A stretch of 32,802 nucleotides of DNA from Clostridiales bacterium. GTDB lineage: Bacteria; Bacillota; Sulfobacillia; Sulfobacillales; Sulfobacillaceae. The translations under genes were made by a program, and so were the position numbers. The notes under the pieces are model-generated. The model saw only the letters and a list, made by a program, of their open reading frames with translations, was not told where the DNA came from and ran no database searches. Of this stretch, positions 1-8,250 are shown in pieces; the stretch's first letter is position 1, and every line of letters starts with the position of its first letter. The DNA lies in assembly GCA_027365485.1 (NCBI GenBank), contig DAHXNH010000324.1:1-32802 (forward strand). Reading direction: 5' to 3'.

Positions 1-359
1 CATTGCCCTACTTCGGCGACCATCGGACCAGACAGGGTCTCACTGGGTCAGTACAGAACCTTTCCAAGCGCGCCATCCCTAACCACTCAACAGGACTCGC
101 AGGGGTGTTCACCCATTCCGCTCTCCGCTTACGCGGGAACCCAAAACCTCCGCGACAGAGGACTTCACCACCTACCGAAGGTTGGTCGTCACTGCCAAGC
201 CACCACGAGTTAACAGTTCGTTACAACACACTCGTTTGCCTCGGACCCACCAGATTCCACATTACTATGGACACCTTGCCATCTTGGCTATCCCACTTGA
301 ATAGGGTAATTTGCAGTAGAGGACTTTCACCTGCAAGCTTCTGTACCTGCCAGTCGCAC
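1..359 (-). mobile_element. Group II intron, 5' ribozyme portion (continues past left edge)
   Basis: Read on the minus strand, the segment starts at 359 with GTGCGACTGG, matching the GUGYG 5' end of bacterial group II introns. About 30 bases further in is the GGTGAAAGTCC element typical of the early domain I region. No credible protein is encoded in these 359 bases, as expected for ribozyme domain I. The intron protein and 3' end would lie beyond the left edge. The element is antisense to the transposase remnant that begins at 360, so it probably inserted into or beside that gene. The call rests on short motifs; secondary structure was not computed. Confidence 0.6.
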
Positions 360-1001
360 GGTCAAATCGCCAAAGCGCAGATTCGAATGACCACTTATGG
401 GGCCAATCGAAACAGCGGATCCATAGCTGATCGAATCCTGGGGTTGACCCGCCTGCAAAAGCAGATCCAGGGAGGTCGGTATTAGCCGGTCTCGATCGAG
501 GCCGACGGGACCTTGCGTTTGCGGGCCGATCAGCCGGCGCGTGCGCTCCGACGGGCGGAATTTGGCAAACGCTCGCTCTTTGCCACCGATCGCAGTGGAT
601 CCGTCCAAGAGATTCTCGCCGCATACAACCACGAGAGGCCGTAAATCGAAGGAGACCTTCGGCTCCTCAAGGCGGTGGATTGCCCCCGGATTCAACTCAT
701 TCGACATTGGACGAACAGCAACACTTGGGTCTATGCGCTGATTTGTGTGTTATCCCTCCTCGTCCTGAAATTACTGACGAGAACGTTAGACACCGCCGAA
801 CTCCACATGAGCCCGGACGTTTTACGCATGGAACTCTCCGATATCGAGGCCATCTATTTGAAAATGGCTCCGGGTCATATTCGGCGAGTGCTCCCGCAAC
901 GCTCAACCGTACAACAGCAAATCTTTGATATCCTGCGCCTCGGCCGGTATGAACCGAGCCGCACCACGGCGACCGTACACTTACACACAGGCAACGGCTA
1001 G
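360..1001 (+). pseudogene. DDE (IS4/IS1634-like) transposase, C-terminal remnant
   Basis: One reading frame encodes an IS transposase C-terminal half broken by stops. It has RLQKQIQGGRY near 450-482, FGKRSLFATDRSGSVQEIL near 565-618, and IEGDLRLLKAV followed by an HWT...V.ALICVLSL stretch from about 645. The IEGD-type region carries the last acidic residue of the DDE triad in IS4-like enzymes. The frame is cut by TAG at 483-485 and TAA at 642-644, so the protein cannot be made. The N-terminal part is missing at the boundary with the group II intron. The last stop is TAG at 999-1001, followed at once by a hairpin. The exact IS family is uncertain. Confidence 0.7.
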
Positions 1002-1007
1002 AAGCTT

Positions 1008-1034
1008 AACGGCCCAACGGATGTGGCCGTTTTC
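1008..1034 (+). terminator. Hairpin with short T-run after the transposase remnant
   Basis: AACGGCC (1008-1014) pairs with GGCCGTT (1025-1031) across a 10-base loop, and the 3' arm runs into TTTT and then C. It starts six bases after the transposase stop codon. It fits a weak rho-independent terminator, or a sub-terminal element of the insertion sequence. Confidence 0.4.
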
Positions 1035-1085
1035 AAACCGCTAACGGCGAAAGTTGAGCATCAATCTTTAATGCCGACCATATGG

Positions 1086-1928
1086 TTAGGACACCGCGAC
1101 TGTGGGCAGCGGGAAATGATTAAGCAATCGACAGACCGATCGCGGATGACCGCCGTCGGTCGCGCAAATTGCTGATGTTAGAGCGTTCGCATTCACCAAA
1201 ATGCTCTTTCCGACCTGCCCAATCCCCGAATAGACCGCCTGACTGAGACCCACCCAATTGTGTTGGTCTAGCAACGCAGGATACACGGAACTCCCAATCC
1301 AAAGGTACCGATGTCCAATCAGGAGAAAGGGTATCGCCCCCGCATAACCTTTGGGAACATAGGGTGGCCGGTCATAGAGGTGGAACGTTTCGCTTTGCGT
1401 CTTGGAAAGTGCCATTAAAGGCGGATAAAATCCATTGGGGCCCAACTGCCGACCGGCCGTTTCCATGAGGGCAACGTGAATATACGGACTTTGGTACGTC
1501 GCATGGAAAAAACTAAACGTGGGGGTGTCGGGATGCTGGTCTTCACTGTTCGAACGCATTAACGTTAGGCCGCGGAAGTGCCCAAAGCGTGATAATGCCA
1601 CGATTAGTGGCCACCGTTCGGCGGCGCAAAAGGGACACCCCTCCGCTCCTATGTACAAAACCGTAGCCGTGGTCGAAGAATGGAGGAGCTTTTCTGCCGG
1701 GGTGGCTTGATCCGTGCCGAGGCGTTGCCATGTATGGGGACTTATGGTCGTTAGATTTTTTAACACCGCCACAGGCACCACCGCGCCCACAGATGTGGCT
1801 CGAATGTTGTCCTCGCGACGGATTACGCTGAACAACAAGATCCCGATGAGAACCAAACCCACCAGGATCGCAATGATGATCGGTACCCTGCGCTGTCCAT
1901 GCGATGAACGATAATATTGAGTATTCAA
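1086..1928 (-). CDS. DUF929-family membrane-anchored thioredoxin-like protein
   Basis: The product has 280 residues. A single hydrophobic segment at about residues 15-35 should anchor it, with the rest probably outside the membrane. Further in is a CPFC motif (C98, C101) followed by AAERWP, as in DUF929 proteins, which are thioredoxin-fold relatives found in archaea and acidophilic bacteria. A CxxC site of this type could act in thiol-disulfide exchange, but no specific substrate is known for the family. The start is TTG at 1926-1928, chosen because an AAGGAGG site lies nine bases upstream; no ATG fits as well. It stands alone, with a 0.9 kb stretch upstream and the transposase remnant downstream. 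It has no obvious link to the sugar genes and may belong to the original backbone. Family assignment is by recognition of the motif and overall pattern. Confidence 0.72.
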   Translation of the reverse strand: MNTQYYRSSHGQRRVPIIIAILVGLVLIGILLFSVIRREDNIRATSVGAVVPVAVLKNLTTISPHTWQRLGTDQATPAEKLLHSSTTATVLYIGAEGCPFCAAERWPLIVALSRFGHFRGLTLMRSNSEDQHPDTPTFSFFHATYQSPYIHVALMETAGRQLGPNGFYPPLMALSKTQSETFHLYDRPPYVPKGYAGAIPFLLIGHRYLWIGSSVYPALLDQHNWVGLSQAVYSGIGQVGKSILVNANALTSAICATDGGHPRSVCRLLNHFPLPTVAVS

Positions 1929-2875
1929 TCTGTAGTCCCTCCTTATGGGAACAGTGAAATCAGTAATCGCAGGGGTCTCGGTTATCTACATTCAACAGTC
2001 GTCGGAGTCCACCATATTGACTCGACTAAGGCGTCCTTCAATCATTCGCGGCTTAGAGCAAATAGTCTTTTTCCAGATCTATCAGTTAGCAGATTCCAGT
2101 CCTCAGTCCGGACCTCAGGTTGGCGCTCCCGTCAAAGTGTGCGGTGCGCGGACCCAATAAAGCGATACTTTTGAGTCGCCCATAGTATAACAAACCTAGC
2201 GGGCACGACCATCAGGGTCTCTTAACCCTCTATTAATGCGCGTTCAGTTCGATGGGATTCCGCGTTCCTGGAATGAGTCCGCTGACGGTCTGACCTGGTC
2301 TTGATCACAGTTACTATTAAATGCGCATGGACAGCAACGCACGTCCGACTCCCTGCATCTCGTAGCTAGGTGATAGCGAGATGTTCAACAGATATACTGC
2401 GCGCCTTTGGGCTGTTCCAAGGCAAATAAATGGCCGTTATGGTAGAGTAATTAACCGCAGTTGGAGTCCACACGATGCAAAGTTCACATGCGAATTCTCC
2501 ACCTGCATTTCTTAAGGTTCGTCCGCTCCTTCTGTCATGGCCTTGGCGGTGAAGATCGAATGGTATTTGGTGGATGGGACTTGCGACTCGATGGTCCTGA
2601 CGAACCATGAAGAGTTCTAACGTTCCGGTCCGCCTTGTCCCCACGATGTGACCAAGCGAAAGGGATCGGAACATAAGATCTTTTGCTGGTCTGCGAAGGA
2701 GCATGGAGTCGCAAGGGCCATCCATCAAACCTTCCAATCCGCCACCGTCAAGGCCATGAAAGAAAGTGCATACGAACCTGGCGAGACTCCCGGTGGTCCA
2801 GAGCTGGCAACCAATTCCAAGCGGCGGGAAGGCCGACCCGGTATTCCTCTCCTCAGCCAGTCTTCCCGTCACCTC
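1929..2875. other. Intergenic stretch with no supported gene
   Basis: About 0.95 kb between the DUF929 gene and the first fucosidase. Open frames on both strands (for example 2366-2872 minus and 2648-2890 plus) have no plausible start signal or recognisable family. The plus-strand frame contains CPHD and TKRKGSEHKIFCW, faintly like a decayed zinc-ribbon transposase, but this is too weak to call. Some of it may be old mobile-element debris. Confidence 0.5.
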
Positions 2876-2906
2876 GTGACCTTAGCCTAGGCTAGGCTAA
2901 GGTCAC
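2876..2906 (-). terminator. Perfect 12-bp hairpin overlapping the GH29 stop codon
   Basis: GTGACCTTAGCC (2876-2887) and GGCTAAGGTCAC (2895-2906) are exact complements with a 7-base loop. The hairpin covers the last codons and the TAG stop (2892-2894) of the fucosidase transcribed leftward. There is no T-run on either side, so it is not a classical terminator. It may stabilise the mRNA 3' end or pause transcription. Confidence 0.5.
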
Positions 2907-4328
2907 TTTCAGGCATTGCGTGTAGTCGCACGGACGATTTTTGGGTAACACGACCGCCAACCCGCGCTCCTCTTGGTGAAAACTGATTGGCCCCTGAGAT
3001 CCCAACAGTTCGACCTGCTGCACCCGCCCGGCCGAGAGCCCGAGACTTCGCACCACGGTATGCCCGCCTTCCGGCCATTTCATCAAAAAGGCATACACAA
3101 CGGAGTCCTTTCGGGTAAATCGAAAGTCCTCAATGGTCCACGGGACCGGTTCTTCATGAAAGTGGTCAATGACCACCGACGATGGACCTTCGCCAGACAC
3201 CTGCCAGGGGCGCGTACCATAAATCCCTTCCCCGTTGACCAAAGTCCACGCTGCCATTTGATGAAGAATGGCTTGACATTCGGCATCAAGCGTCCCATCC
3301 GGCCGTTGGGGGAGATTGAGCAGGAGGTTCCCATTTTTGCTGACCACATCCACCAGAATTTCGGCCACTTGTTTGCCCGTCTTGTAGACAGCGCGCACGT
3401 CATAGAACCAATGACCGACACACGTATCGGTTTGCCAGACCTCGGGCTGAATGGCCGGCAGTTGACTCCGTTCGATGTCGAGCACTCCGACCCGGTAGAC
3501 CATCGGATCCCGGTCCTTTTGGTTGTAGATCGCTTGGTTGACCCCTCCATGCAGGCGTGCACTGGTGTTATAGAGATGGGCAATCGCTTGGAGTCCGACG
3601 TCGTCAAAAGGAACCCCGCCGTCGGAATAAAGCAGGTCGGGCTGGTACTGATCGATGAGGTCTTCCATATACTGTAACCACTGAGCATGCCACGCAGGAT
3701 TGCTCGTATACCAGGGATCAACGTGCTGACTGAGCGCGACGTCCCGATTGGGTAAATACAAGTCTTCAAAGGCCGGGTCGTTGCCGTCATAAGGCACGCC
3801 GGCGTACGGACCGGTGGCATCGGCCCCTTTATTGGGCCGACCCCACGTAAAGGCAGCCCCCAAGTGTTCCGTCACTCCAAATTTGAGCCCGCGATCCAAG
3901 GCCGCCTGACGCCATAGGCCCACGATATCTTTCTTAGGTCCCATGTTCACAGCGTTCCACCGGTGGTGACGACTGTTCCAGTTGTGAAAGTGATCGTGAT
4001 GGGCAGCTTGGGCGGTAAAATAGCGAGCACCGGCAGCCACGTAGAGATCCATCAACCCCTCCGGATCGAACGATTCGGCGTGCCACTGCTTGATGATATC
4101 CTTATAACCCACCTCGGAAGGATGGCCATACACCCGCCAATGGTAGCGATACTGGTCGGATCCCTCAAGGTACATATTGCGGGCGTACCAATCGCCGTAC
4201 ATGGGGACCGACTGCGGGCCCCAGTGCGACCAAATCCCCAACTTGGCATCGCGGTACCACTCGGGACACTGGAAGGTGCGCAAAGACTCCCAGGTGGGCT
4301 GATAGGGTTCGTTGAGTAATAACGACAT
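2892..4328 (-). CDS. GH29 alpha-L-fucosidase (1)
   Basis: Predicted exo-alpha-L-fucosidase of 478 residues, releasing L-fucose from oligosaccharides with retention. It has the GH29 N-terminal strand with SHWGP (H35, W36, G37), a variant of the K-H-H-D-G-F motif as AAHHDHF (about 109-115), and the likely nucleophile D236 in LLYSDGG. A small beta domain ends the protein. There is no signal peptide, so it acts in the cytoplasm. The start is ATG at 4326-4328: AGGAGG lies seven bases before it, and a longer frame start at 4349 would sit upstream of that site. It is last in the lacI-fucU direction, 283 bases after the lactonase stop, so it may belong to that operon or have its own promoter. It is distant from the other GH29 enzymes here, so its linkage preference may differ. 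Family is certain; substrate is inferred. Confidence 0.9.
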   Translation of the reverse strand: MSLLLNEPYQPTWESLRTFQCPEWYRDAKLGIWSHWGPQSVPMYGDWYARNMYLEGSDQYRYHWRVYGHPSEVGYKDIIKQWHAESFDPEGLMDLYVAAGARYFTAQAAHHDHFHNWNSRHHRWNAVNMGPKKDIVGLWRQAALDRGLKFGVTEHLGAAFTWGRPNKGADATGPYAGVPYDGNDPAFEDLYLPNRDVALSQHVDPWYTSNPAWHAQWLQYMEDLIDQYQPDLLYSDGGVPFDDVGLQAIAHLYNTSARLHGGVNQAIYNQKDRDPMVYRVGVLDIERSQLPAIQPEVWQTDTCVGHWFYDVRAVYKTGKQVAEILVDVVSKNGNLLLNLPQRPDGTLDAECQAILHQMAAWTLVNGEGIYGTRPWQVSGEGPSSVVIDHFHEEPVPWTIEDFRFTRKDSVVYAFLMKWPEGGHTVVRSLGLSAGRVQQVELLGSQGPISFHQEERGLAVVLPKNRPCDYTQCLKVTLA

Positions 4329-4611
4329 CCGTCTTCCTCCTTTTTTCACATCACTGGACCCCCGGCTAGGCTGAATGCACCCGACGGTTCGGTCTCACGG
4401 TATTAGGCCACGATTCAGGACTCAAGTCTCTCGTCTGCTATCCAGGTCAATCATCGGAGTCTTACCGAGCATTCCCAGACATCAGAGCGATCATTGGGAA
4501 TCCGTGGACTAGTGCCCCCGGACGCCCCATCGCCCTGCGGAGATTTCTTCGCAATCCAGGAGTTCGCGGCGTCTGAGCCTTGATACCCGCCCATCGATCT
4601 CCGATTTGAGG

Positions 4612-5463
4612 TTACGGGTGCGCCCCACCTCCTTTAGCGTAAAATGCTTGGGCGTTTCGTCCAAATACCGCGGCCACATGGGAGGGGTCTTGGGAGGGCA
4701 ATAGCCTCTTTACCGAGGCCACCGTGTCCGCGTAGGAGAGTCCCCCAGACAAACACACGGGCCAATCGCTACCAAAAACAAGGCGTTCGGGGCCAAACCA
4801 TTCCCAAACGCGATGGACCATCTCCCGCTTCCACGCGGTGTCCGGGGGTGACGGGATAGGTGGCAGCGTCCCCAACCCCGAGACTTTGCAGTAACCCCGG
4901 GGATGGGCGGCCAGCGTGGTTAGCGCTGACGTCCACTCGGGCGTCGGACCCGAGGGTTTGCCCAAGTGATCGACGATATGGTATAAATCTGGAATCTGGC
5001 TCGCCACCTCGGCCACCCAGGGTAGTTCTCGGGGCGTGACCAACCAATCGACTCGAACCCCGGTGGCGGCGCAATAGGCTAGGTTGGAGCGAACTTGCGG
5101 TTGTAAAATCCATCGCGGGTCTGGCAAATCTTGGAGCATCGGGCGGATTCCGACGAAATAAGGCGAAGAGCGCAAAACATCGAGCGTCGCCGCGAAGTGG
5201 GAAGCGGTCAGATCCACCCAACCCACCACGCCCGCAATGAAATCCGTGGACTCAGCCAAATCCAAGAGCCAGTGCGTTTCGGCGACCGTCGGGGCGGCTT
5301 GGACGACAATAGTGCGAGCAATCCCTGCGGCAAGCAGCGCCGGCCGTAGATCATGGGGATGAAAGTCCCGATATAAGACGGTCTCGGTGGGTTTCAACCA
5401 ACCGTAGTCGCCACGTGCCAACTGCCAAAAATGTTGATGAGCATCCCAGTATCTTGGTTCCAC
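4612..5463 (-). CDS. Amidohydrolase, probable L-fucono-1,5-lactonase
   Basis: The product has 283 residues and belongs to the COG3618 metal-dependent amidohydrolases. It has an N-terminal DAHQHFW metal site (H9, H11), a conserved H166 in VDHLGKP and the late D233 in FGSDWPV. Characterised members open sugar lactones such as L-fuconolactone, L-rhamnonolactone and 4-sulfomuconolactone. The neighbours (FucU and a C1 sugar dehydrogenase) point to L-fuconolactone or L-galactonolactone, giving the free acid. The start is GTG at 5461-5463, with AAGGAGG six bases upstream. The gene starts 32 bases after the stop of the zinc dehydrogenase, so the two are surely co-transcribed. No signal peptide. The family is secure; the lactone identity is inferred from context. 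Confidence 0.85.
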   Translation of the reverse strand: MEPRYWDAHQHFWQLARGDYGWLKPTETVLYRDFHPHDLRPALLAAGIARTIVVQAAPTVAETHWLLDLAESTDFIAGVVGWVDLTASHFAATLDVLRSSPYFVGIRPMLQDLPDPRWILQPQVRSNLAYCAATGVRVDWLVTPRELPWVAEVASQIPDLYHIVDHLGKPSGPTPEWTSALTTLAAHPRGYCKVSGLGTLPPIPSPPDTAWKREMVHRVWEWFGPERLVFGSDWPVCLSGGLSYADTVASVKRLLPSQDPSHVAAVFGRNAQAFYAKGGGAHP

Positions 5464-5495
5464 GCAGTACCTCCTTGAAGGGCGAACCCCTTGGG

Positions 5496-6512
5496 TTAGA
5501 GTTCAATCAGCGTTTTGACCTGCTGCCGTTGGCCCGCAACCAAGGCCGGAAAGGCTTCAATTAGGTCATCCCAGGGAATTTTCTGGCTGATGTAGGCGTC
5601 CGAAGCGATTTGGCCCTCGCGGACCGCCTGATGCGCGGTGGCGAAATCTTCCCGGGTGGCATTGCGACTGGCGAGCAGAGTGACTTCGCGTTGGTGAAAC
5701 AAGGGATCGGCGATGCACACCTTATCCTGGCTAAGGCCCACATAGACTACACGGCCGCCGTGGGCCACATAGCTCACCGCCTGGCTCATTGACTGCACGT
5801 TGCCGGTGGCGTCAAACACGACCGAGGGCAAATCGCCTTCGGTGAGGGACGCCAGCTGGTCTTCCGGGCGGTCGCCGGCAGGTAGGGCGGCTTCGACGGG
5901 ACACCAGGTTTGAGCGAATCGCAACCGGTCGGCATCACCGTCGATGACTAGAATCTTGGCCCCTCGCTGGTGGGCCAACGCCATGACCCCGAGGCCAATC
6001 GGGCCCGCTCCGATAATTAACGCAACCTCACCGGGGTTCAGTGCAGCGCGGCGGACCGCATGGGCTCCAATGCTCAGCGGCTCTAAGATCGCGGCTTGGT
6101 CGAGCGACAACCCCTCCGCTTTCACTAGGTGGGTCGTTGGCACTGCGAGGGTTTCCTGCATCCCGCCATCGCGATGCACCCCGAAGACCTCCAGATGCAC
6201 GCAACAGTTGGGTTTGCCCTGACGACAGGCCACGCACTGGCCGCAGTGGAGATACGGCACGATGGCGACCACATCGCCGATTTGAAGGCCGAGGCCGTGG
6301 TCTGGGTCGATGGCTTCAATGACCCCTGAGAGTTCATGGCCCAACACCCGAGGATAGGTAAAATACGGTTGGTTGCCTTGAAAGGCATGAAAATCGGTGC
6401 CACATACGCCGATACGGCGAATGCGGATCAAGGCCTGGCCGGGGCCCATCTGGTTAGGATCGCGTTCGAGGCGTCGAAGTTCCCCCGGTTGGCGGCAGAC
6501 GATGGTTTGCAT
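5496..6512 (-). CDS. Zinc-dependent alcohol dehydrogenase, L-galactonate 5-dehydrogenase (LgoD/YjjN)-like
   Basis: A 338-residue medium-chain dehydrogenase. Catalytic zinc ligands are C37 (GVCGTD) and H59-E60 (LGHE), with E144 as a further candidate. The structural zinc site is C90, C93, C96 and C104. The NAD(P) Rossmann motif is GAGPIG (168-173). The text resembles E. coli YjjN (LgoD), which oxidises L-galactonate at C5 to D-tagaturonate; shared stretches include GNQP.F.YPRVLGHE, GVH.DGG and SRNAT.EDFA. L-fuconate is 6-deoxy-L-galactonate, so this enzyme could oxidise fuconate or galactonate after the lactonase. Alternatively it may act on 2-keto-3-deoxy-L-fuconate. The ATG has GAGGAGG eight bases upstream. 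It begins 18 bases after the aldo/keto reductase stop and precedes the lactonase by 32 bases. Family sure; substrate uncertain. Confidence 0.85.
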   Translation of the reverse strand: MQTIVCRQPGELRRLERDPNQMGPGQALIRIRRIGVCGTDFHAFQGNQPYFTYPRVLGHELSGVIEAIDPDHGLGLQIGDVVAIVPYLHCGQCVACRQGKPNCCVHLEVFGVHRDGGMQETLAVPTTHLVKAEGLSLDQAAILEPLSIGAHAVRRAALNPGEVALIIGAGPIGLGVMALAHQRGAKILVIDGDADRLRFAQTWCPVEAALPAGDRPEDQLASLTEGDLPSVVFDATGNVQSMSQAVSYVAHGGRVVYVGLSQDKVCIADPLFHQREVTLLASRNATREDFATAHQAVREGQIASDAYISQKIPWDDLIEAFPALVAGQRQQVKTLIEL

Positions 6513-6530
6513 GAGATGATCCTCCTCTTA

Positions 6531-7469
6531 TTACAATGACGCGTACTCGGGGAGTCCACTTGGCCAGCTTTGGCCTTGGATGGGTTGCAATTGGGTAAGC
6601 ACGTCTTGCAACAGCCCCTCTTCAGGGAGTTCCTCCGCCCACCGCACGGTCTGTTCGACCTCGGTGGGATTGCACGCACTGAACAGGGTGGTGGCTAGGG
6701 TGGGTTGGCTCACGGCAAATTGAATGGCCAGTTCCGCCAAGGAGTGCCCCTGGGTCCGGCAATAGGCGGCAATCTGCTGGCAAGTCTGTTGGATGACCGT
6801 GGGGGCGGGATGCCAAGCCGGGGGGCCCTGGTCGGTTAACAATCCCATACCGAAGGGGGACGCGTTGATGACCCCAATCTGGCGCGCTTGCAACGCCGGT
6901 AGCAGATCGAGCAAGGTCCTATCATGGAGGGCATAGTGGCCATAGGATAAGATCAAGTCCACGGGAATCTGCTCGGCCACGATACGGTTAAATACCGTGA
7001 GCGGAAATCCCGAGAGGCCATACCACCGAATGGTGCCTTGACGTTGGAAATCGCGCAAGGTCGGCAGGCTTTCCTCCACCACTTGTCGCCAGGGAACGAA
7101 CTCCACATCGTGCAACAAGAGAATGTCTACGGAATCGAGGCCCAGGCGGACCAGACTCGCTTCTAGGCTCTGCTGAAGATGTTGTGGGGACATGTCGAAG
7201 GCATCGAGCCCATCGCGTCCGGCCTTCGTCGAGATAACGTAGCGATCCCGGGGCACTCCTCGAAGCGCCTTGCCTAACACGGTTTCCGCCCGGGTCAGGC
7301 CATAGTACGGAGAGACATCCAGATAATTAATGCCAGCGTCGAGGGCGGCATGCACCGCGCGAATGCTGTCGGCTTCAGGAGCCTCTCCGTAGACGCCGCC
7401 CAGCGCCGATGCGCCAAAACTGAGCGCGGAGACGTGCAATCCCGTCTGTCCTAACGGTCGATACCGCAT
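6531..7469 (-). CDS. Aldo/keto reductase, probable L-fucose (L-galactose) 1-dehydrogenase
   Basis: A 312-residue aldo/keto reductase with the tetrad D51, Y56, K82 and H120. It resembles plant L-galactose dehydrogenase closely by memory, for example VDILLLHDVEF, LSYGHYALHDRTLLDLLP and GLLTDQGPP.WHPA. Bacterial enzymes of this clade oxidise L-fucose, and also L-galactose and D-arabinose, at C1 to the lactone, usually with NAD(P)+. This matches the flanking mutarotase and lactonase. The start is ATG at 7467-7469, with AGGGAGG six bases before it. The frame stays open to 7709, but that part has no family resemblance and no ribosome site, so the 262 bases up to fucU are treated as untranslated. 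A fossil of a second copy forms the start of the GH95 gene at 19.7 kb. Confidence 0.88.
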   Translation of the reverse strand: MRYRPLGQTGLHVSALSFGASALGGVYGEAPEADSIRAVHAALDAGINYLDVSPYYGLTRAETVLGKALRGVPRDRYVISTKAGRDGLDAFDMSPQHLQQSLEASLVRLGLDSVDILLLHDVEFVPWRQVVEESLPTLRDFQRQGTIRWYGLSGFPLTVFNRIVAEQIPVDLILSYGHYALHDRTLLDLLPALQARQIGVINASPFGMGLLTDQGPPAWHPAPTVIQQTCQQIAAYCRTQGHSLAELAIQFAVSQPTLATTLFSACNPTEVEQTVRWAEELPEEGLLQDVLTQLQPIQGQSWPSGLPEYASL

Positions 7470-7731
7470 GTTCGACCTCCCTGGCGGGCGCAAGGGATGG
7501 ACCGGGGTAGCGCCTTCCCCAAAACTTCGCGGCTTCGGCGAAGGCACAACGTTAAGCGGCTGACGAGGTATCCCTCGTGCTCGAGATCGGCCGGATCGTC
7601 GCGCCGAATGAGGAACCATTTCGTCGGCGATGGGGTCGTTGCCTCGGTCGTGACGGTCCCGTCTGAGGGGCTTCTGAGACCTCTGGACCAGCGAAGGTAT
7701 CCAATCCAATGGCGCCCTCGCATTGGCATCG

Positions 7732-8160
7732 TCATTCGACTACCCCCTTTTTCAACAGAATATTTCCGTACATCGCAGAGTCGCCGGTGGCTACGATGGC
7801 GAACGCGTTGAGTGACCGTTGATAGAAGATATCCCGGTCAAGGAGATTAATTTGTAAGGGTCCAATGTGATGCTCATCCAAAATGGCCCGATAGTCGTCC
7901 CATCGAGCAGGACGAACCGTATCGGGTGGAGCCAATTGCATCAGCGCCACCGGTTGCTCGACATAGCGATCTAAAGGAAACCAGGGTAATACGGCATCCA
8001 GGAGGGCAACGATGGAGAGCCCGTCCCCTCGGATCAACCGCTTTGCATGGCTGACCGCCGGAAAGTTCGCATCGGCAAACACAATTTCGTCCCCGTGCCC
8101 CATTTCCATCAGGACTTTGATTAATTCCGGAGAAATCAATGGGGAAATCCCACGTAACAT
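7732..8160 (-). CDS. fucU: L-fucose mutarotase, RbsD/FucU family
   Basis: A 142-residue protein matching FucU end to end. It starts with MLRGISPLISPEL, carries MGHGDEI (H22) and FADANFP (D30), and ends with the conserved AMYGN (Y131) and ILLKKG. FucU interconverts the alpha and beta anomers of L-fucose; here it would supply the anomer used by the C1 dehydrogenase after fucosidase action. AGGAG lies nine bases before the ATG. It is the first metabolic gene after lacI (90 bases downstream of the lacI stop) and lies 262 bases before the aldo/keto reductase. A 3' fragment of a second fucU is found at 19761-19925. The protein is cytoplasmic and forms a multimer in known members. Confidence 0.95.
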   Translation of the reverse strand: MLRGISPLISPELIKVLMEMGHGDEIVFADANFPAVSHAKRLIRGDGLSIVALLDAVLPWFPLDRYVEQPVALMQLAPPDTVRPARWDDYRAILDEHHIGPLQINLLDRDIFYQRSLNAFAIVATGDSAMYGNILLKKGVVE

Positions 8161-8250
8161 ATAGGCTCGCTCCTAGTAACATCAAGTGATGGCTGACGCC
8201 ATCCCAATCAACCCGATCGACAACCGGTGGGCGCCCCAACCGAGTCGGGG

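Noticed and set aside
3-485. 160-codon plus-strand frame at the left edge
   Set aside because: Bases up to 359 read as group II intron RNA on the other strand; only the last 40 or so codons belong to the transposase remnant.
2366-2872. 168-codon open frame on the minus strand
   Set aside because: No ribosome site, no recognised family, and an odd composition; likely chance.
7470-7709. 80-codon upstream extension of the aldo/keto reductase
   Set aside because: No family resemblance; the AGGGAGG site before ATG 7469 and the usual MRYRPLG start of the family fix the start there.
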